Below, in pieces: positions 40,308 through 51,000 of a DNA stretch of 64,000 nucleotides (positions are counted from its first letter, which is position 1; each line of letters opens with the position of its first letter). Under the pieces are notes generated by a model. That model worked only from the letters and a program-made list of their open reading frames with translations, made no database searches and was not told where the DNA came from. The DNA lies in contig JAVTVJ010000663.1 in NCBI GenBank assembly GCA_034509425.1, positions 310,001-374,000 of the forward strand, read 5' to 3'. The translations under genes and the position numbers were made by a program. The stretch comes from Eopsaltria australis. Lineage: Eukaryota; Chordata; Aves; Passeriformes; Petroicidae.

Positions 40308-40455
40308 TAAGAAGTTACAGAAGTTACAAAAGATTCTGACCTAGAAAAGTCCCGCATGGATTGAGTCCAACTCCTAAGTGAATGGCCCATACAGGAATTA
40401 AACTCACAAACTTGGCATTGTTAGCACCTGTTCTGGCCAGCTGACCGAACCTCAG
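40308..40455 (-). mobile_element. tRNA-Ile-derived SINE with CR1-type tail (TguSINE1-like)
   Basis: On the minus strand the head aligns with tRNA-Ile: 'ggttcggtcagctgg', then 'ggtgctaacaatgccaag' (anticodon region, corresponding to GGTGCTAATAACGCCAAG), 'gtttgtgagtttaattcctg' (T arm / B box) and 'tatgggcca' (acceptor end). It continues without a break into 'cacttaggagttggactcaa' and further CR1 3'-tail sequence. A tRNA-Ile head fused to a CR1-X-like tail is the known structure of the passerine SINE family TguSINE1; these use pol III promoters and borrow the CR1 machinery. CpG sites of the B box have decayed to TpG/CpA, so the copy is old and its internal promoter is probably dead. It is not a functional tRNA gene. 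The tail near 40308-40335 contains a short duplicated unit. Confidence 0.85.
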
Positions 40456-40907
40456 AGTTGAGATGAACAGAAATTAGTTTTCCTCAGAGAAGACTGAATT
40501 ATTCCAGAATGAATAAGACATGCAATCCTCAGATATGTCCAAGAAAAGCATCTAATGGACTCCTAGGTATTCCTCCATCTTTCCTTTTTTGCTTTGTTGT
40601 AAAGCAGAAGAACTTGGGGAAACTTCAGGGGCCTCATGCCTAAGCATGAGGCTTTAATGACCATCTCATTTAAGGAGCAGTCATGCTTATGGAAACAAAT
40701 TTTATTTAGCCTGACTCTATCACCAGGGAGATGGAAGGTACCAGTAGGTGAGAGAGAGAAAGGAATAAAAGGATGACACAGTTCCCTTGTCCCCTGAGGC
40801 AGGCTAGAAGCTTTAAGATACAGTGCCTTTAGCTATCCAAGGCTGAACCTCAACAGAGGCTCCTCTGCATTCAACATAGCTGCAACAAGATTCATGACTG
40901 GGTCAAG
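40456..40907. other. Unique non-coding DNA between SINE and LTR
   Basis: No gene or repeat recognised. The last six bases, GTCAAG (40902-40907), are the left copy of the target-site duplication of the adjacent LTR. Confidence 0.6.
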
Positions 40908-41019
40908 TGTTATGATCCAGTTAGTAAAATGTTAGGATCTAGTTATTAAGGTTCTTAGAAATACCCCCGCCCGAACTAAGGTGCAAATAAGACCATATGC
41001 CAGTGACAATAACAAAGGT

Positions 41020-41025
41020 TTTATT
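41020..41025 (-). terminator. Polyadenylation signal AATAAA of the LTR
   Basis: TTTATT on the plus strand gives AATAAA on the minus strand, about 200 bases downstream of the TATA box and about 115 bases before the LTR end. This is the expected place for the retroviral 3' processing signal. Confidence 0.65.
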
Positions 41026-41037
41026 TTACAATAAACA

Positions 41038-41085
41038 TGAAAGAGAAAGAGAGAGAGAGAAAGAAAGAAAAAGAGAAATAAGAAA
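41038..41085. repeat. Purine-rich (GA)n/(GAAA)n tract in the LTR R region
   Basis: A tract of GA and GAAA units, almost entirely purine on the plus strand (pyrimidine on the transcribed strand of the LTR), lying just upstream of the polyadenylation signal. Imperfect simple repeat. Confidence 0.85.
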
Positions 41086-41223
41086 TAGGTTCAGGGGACA
41101 GAGAGAAACAGGGACAGAATAAAGAAAATATCACGACTCCATGGATACCAACAACGCTCGGTTGATCCTCTCCAGCTGGTCTTGGTGGTGAAAATCCCCC
41201 CAAAAAGCCTGGAATCTGATGGG

Positions 41224-41229
41224 TTTATA
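41224..41229 (-). promoter_or_regulatory. TATA box of the LTR promoter
   Basis: TTTATA on the plus strand reads TATAAA on the minus strand, in the context 'gtgtataaaccc'. Its position between a GC-rich U3 and the R region fits a retroviral core promoter. Confidence 0.6.
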
Positions 41230-41817
41230 CACTCTTGAGCCAGGCAGCAATGTCCAGGCATGTCCCCCTGGGGGAGGAGGGACAGTCTCTTACAGCAGGC
41301 TCTGGGTCTGTTGCATCCCTTGCAGTCCCGTAGAGCAAGGCTTAGCACTTTTGGGGGGGTCTTTGATGGATTGTGACTCCCCCTCAGCTGCTTCTCACAT
41401 GAAAGTCCCATGGATGAGGCCTGTGGGGTTGGGGGGTGCTACAGCTGGGCCAGAGGATGGGCATTCATTGCCTCTGACCAGAGATTACGCCACACCCAAA
41501 GCCTCCTTTCTCCCTTCAGCTGGGGGTGGGGGGTCCATGTAAACCTGGCTTCTGTGAGCTGTGCTCTACCCCCACCCCAAACCTGGCTGCAGCTGGTGGC
41601 TTTGGCCTTTTGTGGATGCAAACCTTCTCCTCAGCCTGAGATGACTGAACAATGGGCTTCTCTTTATCTAATCAACAGTTTGGTTTCAGTCCAAAGTCCT
41701 CCTAGTCAGGTACCTTCAGGGAAGTTTCTTTGGTTGTAGCTTCTTTATACACTTTGGTTATGATGAGCAAAACTTCATATCAATGTTTGAGGCAATGAAC
41801 TATTTCAGTCTCTGACA

Positions 41818-44204
41818 GTCAGGATGAAATAAACACATGGAAAGTAAAGTTCTTAATTCTCAGTCTTCCCAGTTAACACTGCTGCACTCTAAGAAAATAT
41901 GGCAATGGTACAAATAGGGATGTTATTCCATCTATTTCCATTCTTTCTCCAGGTATGAAGTAAGGGAAATCACAGTTAATGGATGACAGTTTATATGTTG
42001 GGATTCCACACCACATAAACATAAGTGATAACAATTTTCACCAATAATATTAAGGACTCAAACACAAGCCATTGGAATTAAATAGAAAAGAATGTATGCT
42101 CTAGAATGTGTGCTTTGCACTGAGCAGCTTTCCCTGCCATTGAGCAGGGTAAAGAAGCTATTGCCTCCTTTAAGGAACGATGTACTAAAATTAAAAATTA
42201 GCATAAAAGGCTGTTTGAATGACTTTTGCAAACTCCTGAAGCACAGGAGAAGGATGCAAAATTCATGCTGGAGGACTACTAGGATATGGCAAGACCAAAA
42301 GAAAGGCAGTAGTTTCTAGCAAGAGGCATCTGAGAGAAAAAATATAATTTCTACTTCAAGTCCTGGGACATCATCTGCCTCTGCATCCAGTCTACCCAGG
42401 ATTTTTTTTGTTTACAAACTGAAGAGTACAAGCTTTTGTACGCACTCTGTCTTACTCCATTTCTAAATTTTGGAATCACCATAATATTTAAAATTAAAAA
42501 CCTAAACACAGAACAGGAGTACATTGTAGCTGCTGTATTAGAGTTCTGTTTCATTAGGAAATTGTCCCAGTGTTGCCACTAAAGTAACCTAAGAATTTAG
42601 AGATGCTCAGAACATCATAACCAATGGATTTGTGACTAAGCTGCCTTTTTATAGGAATCATCCTTGTCCAGTGAAACGGGTCTTTGCTGGAGCTCCACAC
42701 CTATGAGTGTCAACATATCCGTGAAAATCCTGTTTGTAGGGCAAAGGCTTCAAAGAAAACTTCCTGGTTGCTTATGCTTTCTACAATGTTTCTCAGTTTC
42801 AGCCCATTCTATGATGTCTTTAAAGATAGGCAAAGGGAATAGAAAAAATAATGATACAGTTGGAAGAAAGAGCAAAAGTTACAAAGGGCAAGTAGTGAGG
42901 AGCACAGTGGTGTGAGCTGAAGGGAAGAAAGCTTGCCTAGTGTGAGACAAAAAGACCAGCACTCATAATGGAAAGGAAGAGTCAATAAAGTCACTGAGAA
43001 GAGTCCCACACATGGCTGTAGAAGCTTCATTTCTTTGTTCAAATGGTTCCTTGGGGCTTACAGGAGGAAAGTGCAAAATACGCAGCCAACAGTTATTTCC
43101 ATCTCTTTCAATATCCAGTCACATATAACCTTTGACATCTGGTTTCAAACAATCTTTGCAACTGACTTCAAAGATTTCTCTGACATTTCCTATTGTTTCT
43201 CCTTTTAACCAACAGCATTGCATTCTTCTGCTTTGATGAAAAACCCACGTGATCGAAGACTTAGGTACAAAATACCACTGCTTTAGGTCTCATGCATTCC
43301 AGATTCACTATCACCTGGATTACTTTCTCCATGCTGTACAGCATTCTTAAATCCTACTAAATGAAGAGTCCTCAAGGACCTTGTAGGACAGAGGTAACTC
43401 AATGTTTAGTGACACAAAGCCTGATATGCGCAATGTATGGATCAGCAACAAGAACAGTTATTCCTAAAGCAGAACACTGCCTGTCAGGGATAAGTAGTAT
43501 GCCATGCACAATTAGAGAACACACATACAATTTTTAGCAATGAAGCTTCAAAGTTGGAAATGTTTTTTTTCAGTTTATAACTGGAAGGTAAACCTCCATG
43601 AATCACTGCTGCTGTACACAGCAAGAATGTCAAAATGAAAATGTTTTCAATTGCAGTGTAAATAACTGAAGGTGCTACTCCCCTCCTTGCAGAATTGGTG
43701 TATTTTTGAAACTGTACATGGCAAGTTATTACACAGACTGAATTTCTATTGGCTAATGCTCTTCCCAGATATTTAAAACACTTAAATATTCCTATTAAAA
43801 CCCCTTTTCTAATCTTGTCTAAAACTTCATAAACAACTGTTCTTTGGTTGATCCACACTACTGAAACTAAGAACAAGGCCATTATCATAAGATCACTGAG
43901 TTAGAACAGATGCCTCAGGCTCCTAAGCAAAGTCCCTTGCTATGAAATATGTCTATGATTTCAATCCCTTTCATAACCTAAGACACCTCCAAATAAATTA
44001 AAAAAGAAAAAAATAATCACAGCTTCCTTTCTAACAATTTTATTTGGAGGACCATTCCAGAATTTGTTTGCTCAAAAAACTAGGAATCTTCCAGTTTATG
44101 AATTATATTTATTCAGAGTAAATCAATATCCACTTATTTGGTGTCAGCATGGCTCTTAGACAGCTAGTTCTTTTCTTCACTATCTATTTACACTAGATAG
44201 GTTT
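41818..44204. other. Unique AT-rich non-coding DNA
   Basis: Starts with the right target-site copy GTCAGG. No gene recognised. The 134-codon minus-strand frame at 43484-43888 has hydrophobic stretches but no known domain and an ordinary AT-rich composition, so it is not annotated as a gene. Confidence 0.55.
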
Positions 44205-44975
44205 GCGAATTTCACTCACACCCCTTCTTAGTCTTCGGTTTGCTACAGCAAACAAATCAAGCCTTTTCAGTTGAAGGGGGTTTGCTGGCTCACCATTTTC
44301 TTGACAGTGTTCTTGCACTTGCAGCTGCTTGAGCTCTAGCTTGTCTTTCCTCTTTGTTCCTGAATATAATGTTTCACAATTTGTTTCATTGAGATCTTAA
44401 TAGCACCCATTGTCTCTTTTCCTTTCTTTTTCTTTTTTTTTTAAATAGTTCTAATTGCATTCTGCCCTTTTTGCAAATGCATCACAGTAGCAGTTTATAG
44501 CTGCAGCAGCATACTAAGACCTACCCTTAGCCATTTATTTTCAGATTAGGACCTCTCAATGGAAAAAGCCTAAATGACAACAAGAATAAGAGCAATGAAA
44601 ACAAAAAATTAGTGACACAGAATCTAATAGCAAACATTCTCTCTGTAATATATTAGTCTTCGTTTGTGTCCTCCAACTTCATTTTGTCAGCAGATTATGC
44701 TGAAAATGTTTCTCTGCTATTAATGTAAGGGTCATTAATGAAAACATTTAAGAAAATTACTCCCAATGCTAACCTTTGAGAAACACTAATGATTTCCCTT
44801 TGCTTGATATTTCTTCTTTCAGCCTGAATAGTTGCATTAGCCAATACTTTATCCTCCTTTTTAATAACCTGCATTGCTTTCTGTAACTTCTAATTTAAGA
44901 GATAATCATGTAAAATTTTCTACTGAGGGCTACATAAAGGAGTTCTATCTTATTTTCACCATGGGAAAACCTTTA
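44205..44975 (-). mobile_element. Ancient CR1-like LINE relic
   Basis: Two parts resemble the minus strand of CR1-family elements. At about 44220-44390, 'caagccttttcagttgaag' and 'agctgcttgagctctagctt' resemble the CR1 3' region. At about 44725-44970, 'gtcattaatgaaaacattta', 'ctcccaatgctaacctttga' and 'gagaaacactaatgattt' resemble the complement of the PQGSVLGP-LFN-FI reverse-transcriptase segment. A 'gagggctacataaaggagtt' block then resembles the complement of the upstream DLTKAFDTV-type segment. Similarity is weak, in keeping with a copy far older than the other CR1s here. Edges and middle part are uncertain. Confidence 0.45.
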
Positions 44976-46150
44976 TACCATGCTATATCACATTAACCTC
45001 CAAACCCTTACTTTTTCCCCTTCTGTTCAAAGTATCATGATTGCAGCAGTGGCACTCAAGCTTCTTCAAGAAGGAAAAGCTTAACTGAAAAGCAGAAGGC
45101 ATGAGATCCAAACCAGCAGTGGAAGGAAAGAGCAAGGACTAAGGATAGAAGAAGAATTAATGGCAGTGTTAACTCAGTTGTTAACATTCTACTGGAACAT
45201 ATGAGGTGCCTTTTATTCAACCAGCAGAAACACATGCCTTAATATCCTTTCTCTTGTGATCATATTATCAGCAGAAAATTACTCAGGCTGATAAACACCT
45301 GGGTCTTACTCCTTTCAGGAAAAAAATCACAGTTCAATCAGGATACACATTTGGAGCTGACTGCTTTATGCTGTGTAGTAAGAGAAGAATCCAATGCCCA
45401 CAGTCTCGGTTAGCTTTGGGAAGGAAAAGTAGGGGCACTGAAGTTAGAGGGAGCTCCAACAGGCCCTTCAGTCTGGACACTGAGGGAAATCACTGAGGAT
45501 TACTTCATGCAGTGGAGTTCAAGCACCAGAACTGGGAATTAACCAGGAAGAGTGGGTATGTAACTTGATGTGGACAGCCATCCATTCATCTATTAGGATT
45601 TCCATAGCGATAGAAACAACAGCTAATCAATGGGCAGGGTACAATGCCTTGGACTTGGAAGTCATACAACTGATCTTACAGGTGTCACTTGTTGTTCTTT
45701 CAGTATGTGTTTTAGCCTAGATTTGTCAGGAAATGATGAAGGTGTAAATACATTGAAGGTACATGTCTGTCAGGCAAAAAACAAGTAACAAATTTAACTT
45801 CTGAAATAGATTATCAAATTCCTTAGACTTACTATGCAATTTGACAGGCACTCCTACACAGAGAACAAAAGGCCAGAGCATGGGTATAACCTTTAGTAAA
45901 AACAGAAAATGCAAATGCAATTTAAACCCATTTCTCTTTTTAAGTTTCCAGAGGCTAAAGTGTTCACAGTAGAAACTTATTTATTTTGGTTACAAACCTA
46001 ACTTCTTGTAAAGAAGGAATCAAATCCAAGTAATTATATTAAAGTGCTATTATTATTGTAGTTTTTCACTCTAGATTCAAGAACAGTCAGGATCCTAAGA
46101 AGAGGGAGTGTCTACTGTAAGGGAAGTGCACATATATATGTAAATATATA

Positions 46151-46172
46151 TGAAATTATATATATAATTTCA
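46151..46172. repeat. 22-bp perfect AT palindrome
   Basis: The stretch reads identically on both strands over 22 bases with no spacer: TGAAATTATAT followed by its exact reverse complement. It sits in a longer TA-rich tract that starts at about 46131. Such sequences can extrude cruciforms; no function is inferred. Confidence 0.85.
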
Positions 46173-46792
46173 CTCTTGGCCATACCCATTTAATTAAACC
46201 TCTATAAATTTAAGACTGTAAAGGTATTGTTACACTGACCTTTCTTGGCATAAAGGTTTGATTTAGAACCTTAAAAATTGTTTAGACATACAAGACAACA
46301 ATTTATATTCTTTATATAAAAAGACCCTGAAAACTCATTCACCTATTGGAATGAACAATCAAAGAAATTGTATTAATTTAAAAAATGCAGTAAGCCCTCT
46401 ATATAACTCATCAAGACAAATGGCAATAGCTCATTCGTAGTACAGTTGGAATGCTCATTTTCCCTAGCATACATTTTGACACATTGTTATTTCTTACATT
46501 CTGTTAAACCCTGGCATATTTCAACCTTCTTTAAAGACATTCTCACTTTTAAAACAGAATTTGTATTTCCTAAATAATATACAGGTTTGCTTTCAAATTT
46601 CCATTTCAAAGGTTCAATTAATTCAAGAGTAAGCTACAAAAGCTACTCATCATCCAATCTGACTATCAAAACGTGGGGGAAAAAGTAAGTTAATTTTCTT
46701 CTATTCAAGTTTTAACAGAAGAAACAGAGGTTCACATCAGATGAAAGCTTTCATTCTTTACAGGTTTTTCTTGCTGTCCCTAGCATACAAAT

Positions 46793-46794
<2 letters not shown>

Positions 46795-46843
<49 letters not shown>
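46795..46843. repeat. A49 homopolymer
   Basis: Forty-nine consecutive A residues, by far the longest homopolymer in the window. No AATAAA signal, processed gene copy or SINE was recognised in the roughly 500 bases upstream, and no clear target-site duplication is seen around it. CR1 elements do not leave poly(A) tails, so the origin is open: a decayed retroposed transcript, an expanded A tract, or an inaccurate assembly. Confidence 0.9.
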
Positions 46844-46849
<6 letters not shown>

Positions 46850-47290
46850 GCTTTAGACTCAAACCTTAAAAGAAAAATCAAAATTATAATTGCGTTACCT
46901 AACTATGACTTTGATGAATGACTCAGAAAAAAATCCAGAAAATAAAGCTTCTGTTTTATATATCAAATCCTTCTGGCTCAATGATAGACAATCTTCAAAG
47001 GTAGCAGAGCTTTGGTAAGGCTTCCTCTGAATTATCCTAAGCTTCTTTGATTTGCCTGAACTTCTGAAGGTCCAGTGGCCCATAGTCCCTTGAATATTCT
47101 TATTTGGCACAGTTTGCTGTAGAGGGCACAAGTTATGAGTCTGCAAAACTGTCAGTCCTCCTTTGGGGACTGGCAATCAGGAAAAATGGTTGTCTTGTCC
47201 CTTGTTACATTTGGCAGCTCCAACAGGAATCTCAGTTCTCAGCATAATCTAATTTCCCTTTATGGAAAAAAAAACAAACAAGAAACAAAG

Positions 47291-47661
47291 TGATGCCTTT
47301 TTCTGGTCTTAGGAAATAAAGGCTCAGACACGGTTAGAGAGTTGGGGGTTGTTTACCTCGGTATTTTAATAGGATCCCGTTCGATGGCTTCTGCCGTCCA
47401 GGTAGAACACGCCGCAAAAGCCCCGTCCCCCGAATAGAGTATACAATTAAAGACTCTACACATCAGCATATCTACCAGGAGGGCCCAATAAGGGGCTGGG
47501 GTGGGCTAACTTCTAGTTTACAAAATCTGTCCTACTAGGAGACCTTGAGGGCTCACGAAAACAGGGTGTTTGGTCTCTAACTCTACGTGGCTTCCGGGGT
47601 GTTTAGTCTACCGGCCTCCTAAACACCATGAAACCAGGCTAAACTATCACCTAAAGCATCA
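47291..47661 (-). mobile_element. Short CpG-rich solo LTR, gammaretrovirus/ERV1-like
   Basis: The 371-bp unit starts TGATGC and ends GCATCA on the plus strand, a perfect 6-bp terminal inverted repeat with TG...CA ends. Read on the minus strand it has a U3 of about 210 bp, a TATA-like 'gtatac' region near 47449-47454, a G+C-rich 'gggggacggggc' segment, the ATTAAA polyadenylation signal at 47365-47370 and a short U5 ending 'aggcatca'. It keeps more than ten CpG sites in a region where CpG is otherwise rare, which suggests a recent insertion. The adjoining bases AAAG (left) and CAAG (right) agree at three of four positions, compatible with a worn 4-bp duplication but not proof. No internal retroviral sequence adjoins. 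The class call is tentative. Confidence 0.75.
47365..47370 (-). terminator. ATTAAA polyadenylation signal of the short LTR
   Basis: TTTAAT on the plus strand gives ATTAAA on the minus strand, about 80 bases downstream of the TATA-like region and about 75 bases before the LTR's 3' end. Confidence 0.45.
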
Positions 47662-47874
47662 CAAGTATGCATGCTAATACTTGTGAATATAGGGAACGGT
47701 GCAAGAAATATTCAGGAGAAAAGCAGAAAAAATCCTTCAGGCATCAAAAGAAAAAACCAACACCACAAAATCACATAACTGCAAATCAAAACCAACTCAA
47801 TGTACTGCAAAGGGAACTAAATAGCTTCAGTCTTGACATCTTTCTTTCTTTCTTGGTATAGATATTAGTTTGAA

Positions 47875-48063
47875 AGATATGCCAAGTAAAATAAATGTTT
47901 CTCAAAGAAATGAACAAAACTATTTAAACCCATCAGTCCTTAGCAAAAAGATGAAGTGTCCAGGTGTATGCATATGACAACTGGAGCATTAATAGTCAGA
48001 AGCAGAAAGTTCCTCAAAAGGTGACAACAGTTATGTCTGGTCAGAAGATATGCCAAGTAAAAT
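47875..48063. repeat. 18-bp direct repeat pair, 171 bp apart
   Basis: The 18-mer 'agatatgccaagtaaaat' occurs at 47875-47892 and again at 48046-48063. Some similarity continues for about ten bases downstream ('tttctc' in both). The spacer shows no other internal periodicity. It could be the remains of a local duplication or an unusually long target-site duplication around an unrecognised insert. Confidence 0.7.
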
Positions 48064-51000
48064 TAGATTTCTCCAATCAGTGATGTAGCAAAAAGGGGAG
48101 GGAGTTAAGTGGACTGGAATCCCACTAACATAAAAATTTGAAAGTGTCTCTTTCCTTTTCATGGTACCATGCTGTTCTCTACTTCCGCATCAAAAACTGA
48201 AAGAGACATGTCCTGCACCACAACTCTATTTCCGAGCTTCAAATAATCTGAGCAATTGGTAAAGTTATGAATTATATGAATATGTAAGGCACAAGAGTCA
48301 ATCACTTACATTGCCTCACATTTTAGAAGTCTCAAGTGACTTTCCATTCCTGGAAAGGAAACTTGTCAAAATTAAACTAAACCACAGAGAAAATAACTGC
48401 TGAAGTTTCATCAAGGCTTAATTTGCCTGGTTTTCTCTGCAACTCCATGAGTTTAAGTTATGACTCAGTCTAATTTGCCTGTACAAGTGAATAAGGATAC
48501 TACTTAAAACTTGATGGAAAATTCTCTGAGCCAGCTGTAAAGTTAAACAATAGAGAATATAATACAATCACAGCAGCCAATGAACTTCTTTGTATAATTT
48601 TGAGATGTGGTCCCTGTATTTTTTTTAAATTAAAAGTTGGGCTAGCCAAATTCCAAGTAAAGAAGAAAACCGGTCTTAAAATTGTTCTGATAAGTACTAG
48701 ACATAGGTGTCTTACAGTCTGTAAATGCTTAAAACAGAGAACTAAAATATTGAAAGAAGGACTGGTCTGGCATGATTACAGTTTGGATACAGAGAGTATT
48801 GAAAGCTGACATTTTAACTTGTGTCCAGGTGATCCTTTGGCTAATCATCAAAAGCATTATGCAGTTTAATACAAGTAGATTCAAAGGTGAAACTACACAA
48901 TGGTTTTGGACTCTTTCAAGATTAATTTAGCTGTAGCTCAAGTGTAAGTGTTGTACTTAATTACAATTCCTTTTTAGTGGAACACAAATAGGTTTTTTCT
49001 AAGAATTTAGGACTACCCATCAATGTTTCAAATCCTTACACGTGCTAGTGCTGTTAGTCATACTGATATCCTTCCATAAAGGGTTTGAAATATGAACATA
49101 ACTATGACAAGCTCAGATCATCCTTTTCTAAGAATAATGTAAAGAACAAAAAGCAGAATTAAAATCAGCTTATTAGAGTACATGAAGAACGTATTAAGAA
49201 TAGAAGAGAAACAAAGTTCTATGATCCACTAGAGAAAGCTGGACCCAAACTCAACTGCAGCTCTTTAGGAAAAGATTTAAAATGTTCAAGGTCAGTGGAT
49301 CTTTCCTCCAGTATTGTATGACTGTTCACATATCCTGAAATCTGCAGTTTTGTCAGCACCTGAGGCAAGTATATTATGGAGCTTCAAGGCCTGTGACACT
49401 TTTCCTCAATGTAATTTCTGTGGGAGCTCTTGTCCCTCAGACTAATTCAGCAGCTACCTGCTGGGAAGCAGGGGAGAAAAAGAGGGGCACCAGCAATATA
49501 GGGAGGGAGGGTGGCAGGGAGAGAGAGATCTTCTATAGAAGACAAGTCTTCCCTTTTAACCTCCTCCCTTCTCTGCATCTTTTCTTCTCCTTTTCTTTGC
49601 CTAAACTGCAAGGCTTAGAGATGATAACACTAGAATGAGAACTTCAGTACAGGTGGAAAATAACATATTAAAACAGTACTGTAATTAATTAGTTTCCTGA
49701 TGATTATGTCCAGTACATTTTCAAAATAAAGGGGAAAAATTCCTTTCAGCCCAAAGCTAAGGAATCAGATTTTCCATAAACTATTTTCCATGGCAAGTAA
49801 AAATTGTCTAAACATGTACAAGATGGCTCTTGATCCTCTGCTCCTTTCACAAGACTAAAGTTTTATTAAAGGACATTAAAATCCCACATCATATCTAGAG
49901 GAGTTTCTCTTAGAACCAGTAATGATTGAAAAAAGATACTATAATATCATATTAGATCAATGGACACAACAATTAATTGTTATTTTTAAATAAATAGATC
50001 TTAAATTTTTTTATCTCTATGAGCTATTTAAGAATTATTTATAATTTTTCTTATATATATAATACATACATAAATAAATTTAATGGGAAAAGGATTCATT
50101 CTTTGCAGTTTCTATGAGGAAAAACAAAGTAAGAGAAACTTCAGAATTTACTGTCATGCAACAAATTATCTCATAGGTGTTCACTACCCGCATATTATTT
50201 AACTTTCATCAGTAAACACAAACACTGAATTAAAAATTTAAGATCCTGATGGAATATGCATTTTCTGTCAAGAGTTATAACTTCTGAGCAGCAACTGGCA
50301 AAGCAACAATTTTTTTCACCAGCACTGAAAATAAGTTCAGCCAAGGATGGTAACTGGCGAACCATGAAATTGTGCACTTAAGTGGACTTCACACTGACAA
50401 CAGAAACGCCAGATGAAATTTATATAGGCCTGCTAGTATCACATCTGCTGAGTCTTATTCTCCAGAATCTTCTTACCCAAAATCCATTTCCAATGTATAT
50501 AGCAGTCGAACCATTTGCTGTATCAATGCCAGTTTTCAGCATCATATTGATCAGATTCTTTTCCCTGAAGTTTCAGCATCAGAAATTATTCCCTTCATCC
50601 CAAACTTTTAAAAGGAAGGTGGCAACTAACAGTATGTATGAATGTTAGGAAGAAAATAACTATCTGTACCCTGTCAGAATTTTTGGGATCTGTTAAAAGT
50701 TAACTAAGGAAAAAACCCTAACAAAATGTAAAACAATATGTTATGCAAAGCTAGACCATGAGAGAAGATTTATTCTATTAAAAAATTATAAATACATACA
50801 TTATGTGAATATATTTATATAATTAGCAAATACTATTTAGAACACAGGTAAGTATTCTTGGTTCAAAAAAGGTTTGATTCTTTTTCCTTCAAGAAAAATG
50901 GTGATTGATAGTATTGGATTTATTTTGTAAGTTTTTATTGATGACTTTAACAGTCATTTGGAAAGCAGAAAAAGCTCATATGACTACTGAAAGAAATGCT

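Larger units (their letters stand above)
40908..41817 (-). mobile_element. Solo LTR of an endogenous retrovirus, with target-site duplication
   Basis: The element begins TGTTATG and ends CTGACA on the plus strand, so it has TG...CA (TGT...ACA) termini. It is flanked by GTCAAG on the left (40902-40907) and GTCAGG on the right (41818-41823), a 6-bp target duplication with one mismatch. Minus-strand promoter and processing signals are in the expected order: TATAAA at 41224-41229 and AATAAA at 41020-41025, giving U3 of about 590 bp, an R region of roughly 200 bp and a U5 of about 90-110 bp. It is clearly GC-richer than the flanks. No gag-pol-env is adjacent. A 6-bp duplication suits a beta-/ERVK-like class, but the family name is not certain. 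Several long frames inside it are accidental. Confidence 0.85.
44976..47290. other. Unique AT-rich non-coding DNA with simple repeats
   Basis: Holds a palindrome and an A49 tract (separate entries). The minus-strand frame at 46895-47176 (93 codons) lies just 3' of the LTR at 47291-47661 in that LTR's sense, but I recognise no retroviral motif in it, and no primer-binding site is visible next to the LTR. Confidence 0.55.

Noticed and set aside
40383..40455. Possible tRNA-Ile gene
   Set aside because: The match is a diverged SINE head: it runs directly into CR1 tail sequence and the B box has decayed.
41091..41739. Several overlapping frames of 100-109 codons on both strands
   Set aside because: All fall inside the solo LTR at 40908-41817. 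Overlapping frames on both strands in GC-rich sequence are compositional.
43484..43888. 134-codon minus-strand frame with hydrophobic stretches
   Set aside because: No known domain, start context, splice signal or repeat relationship recognised; AT-rich composition makes spurious hydrophobic frames common.
46895..47176. 93-codon minus-strand frame adjoining the short LTR, considered as retroviral gag remnant
   Set aside because: No primer-binding site next to the LTR, no recognisable gag motif, and the composition is like the unique flanks.
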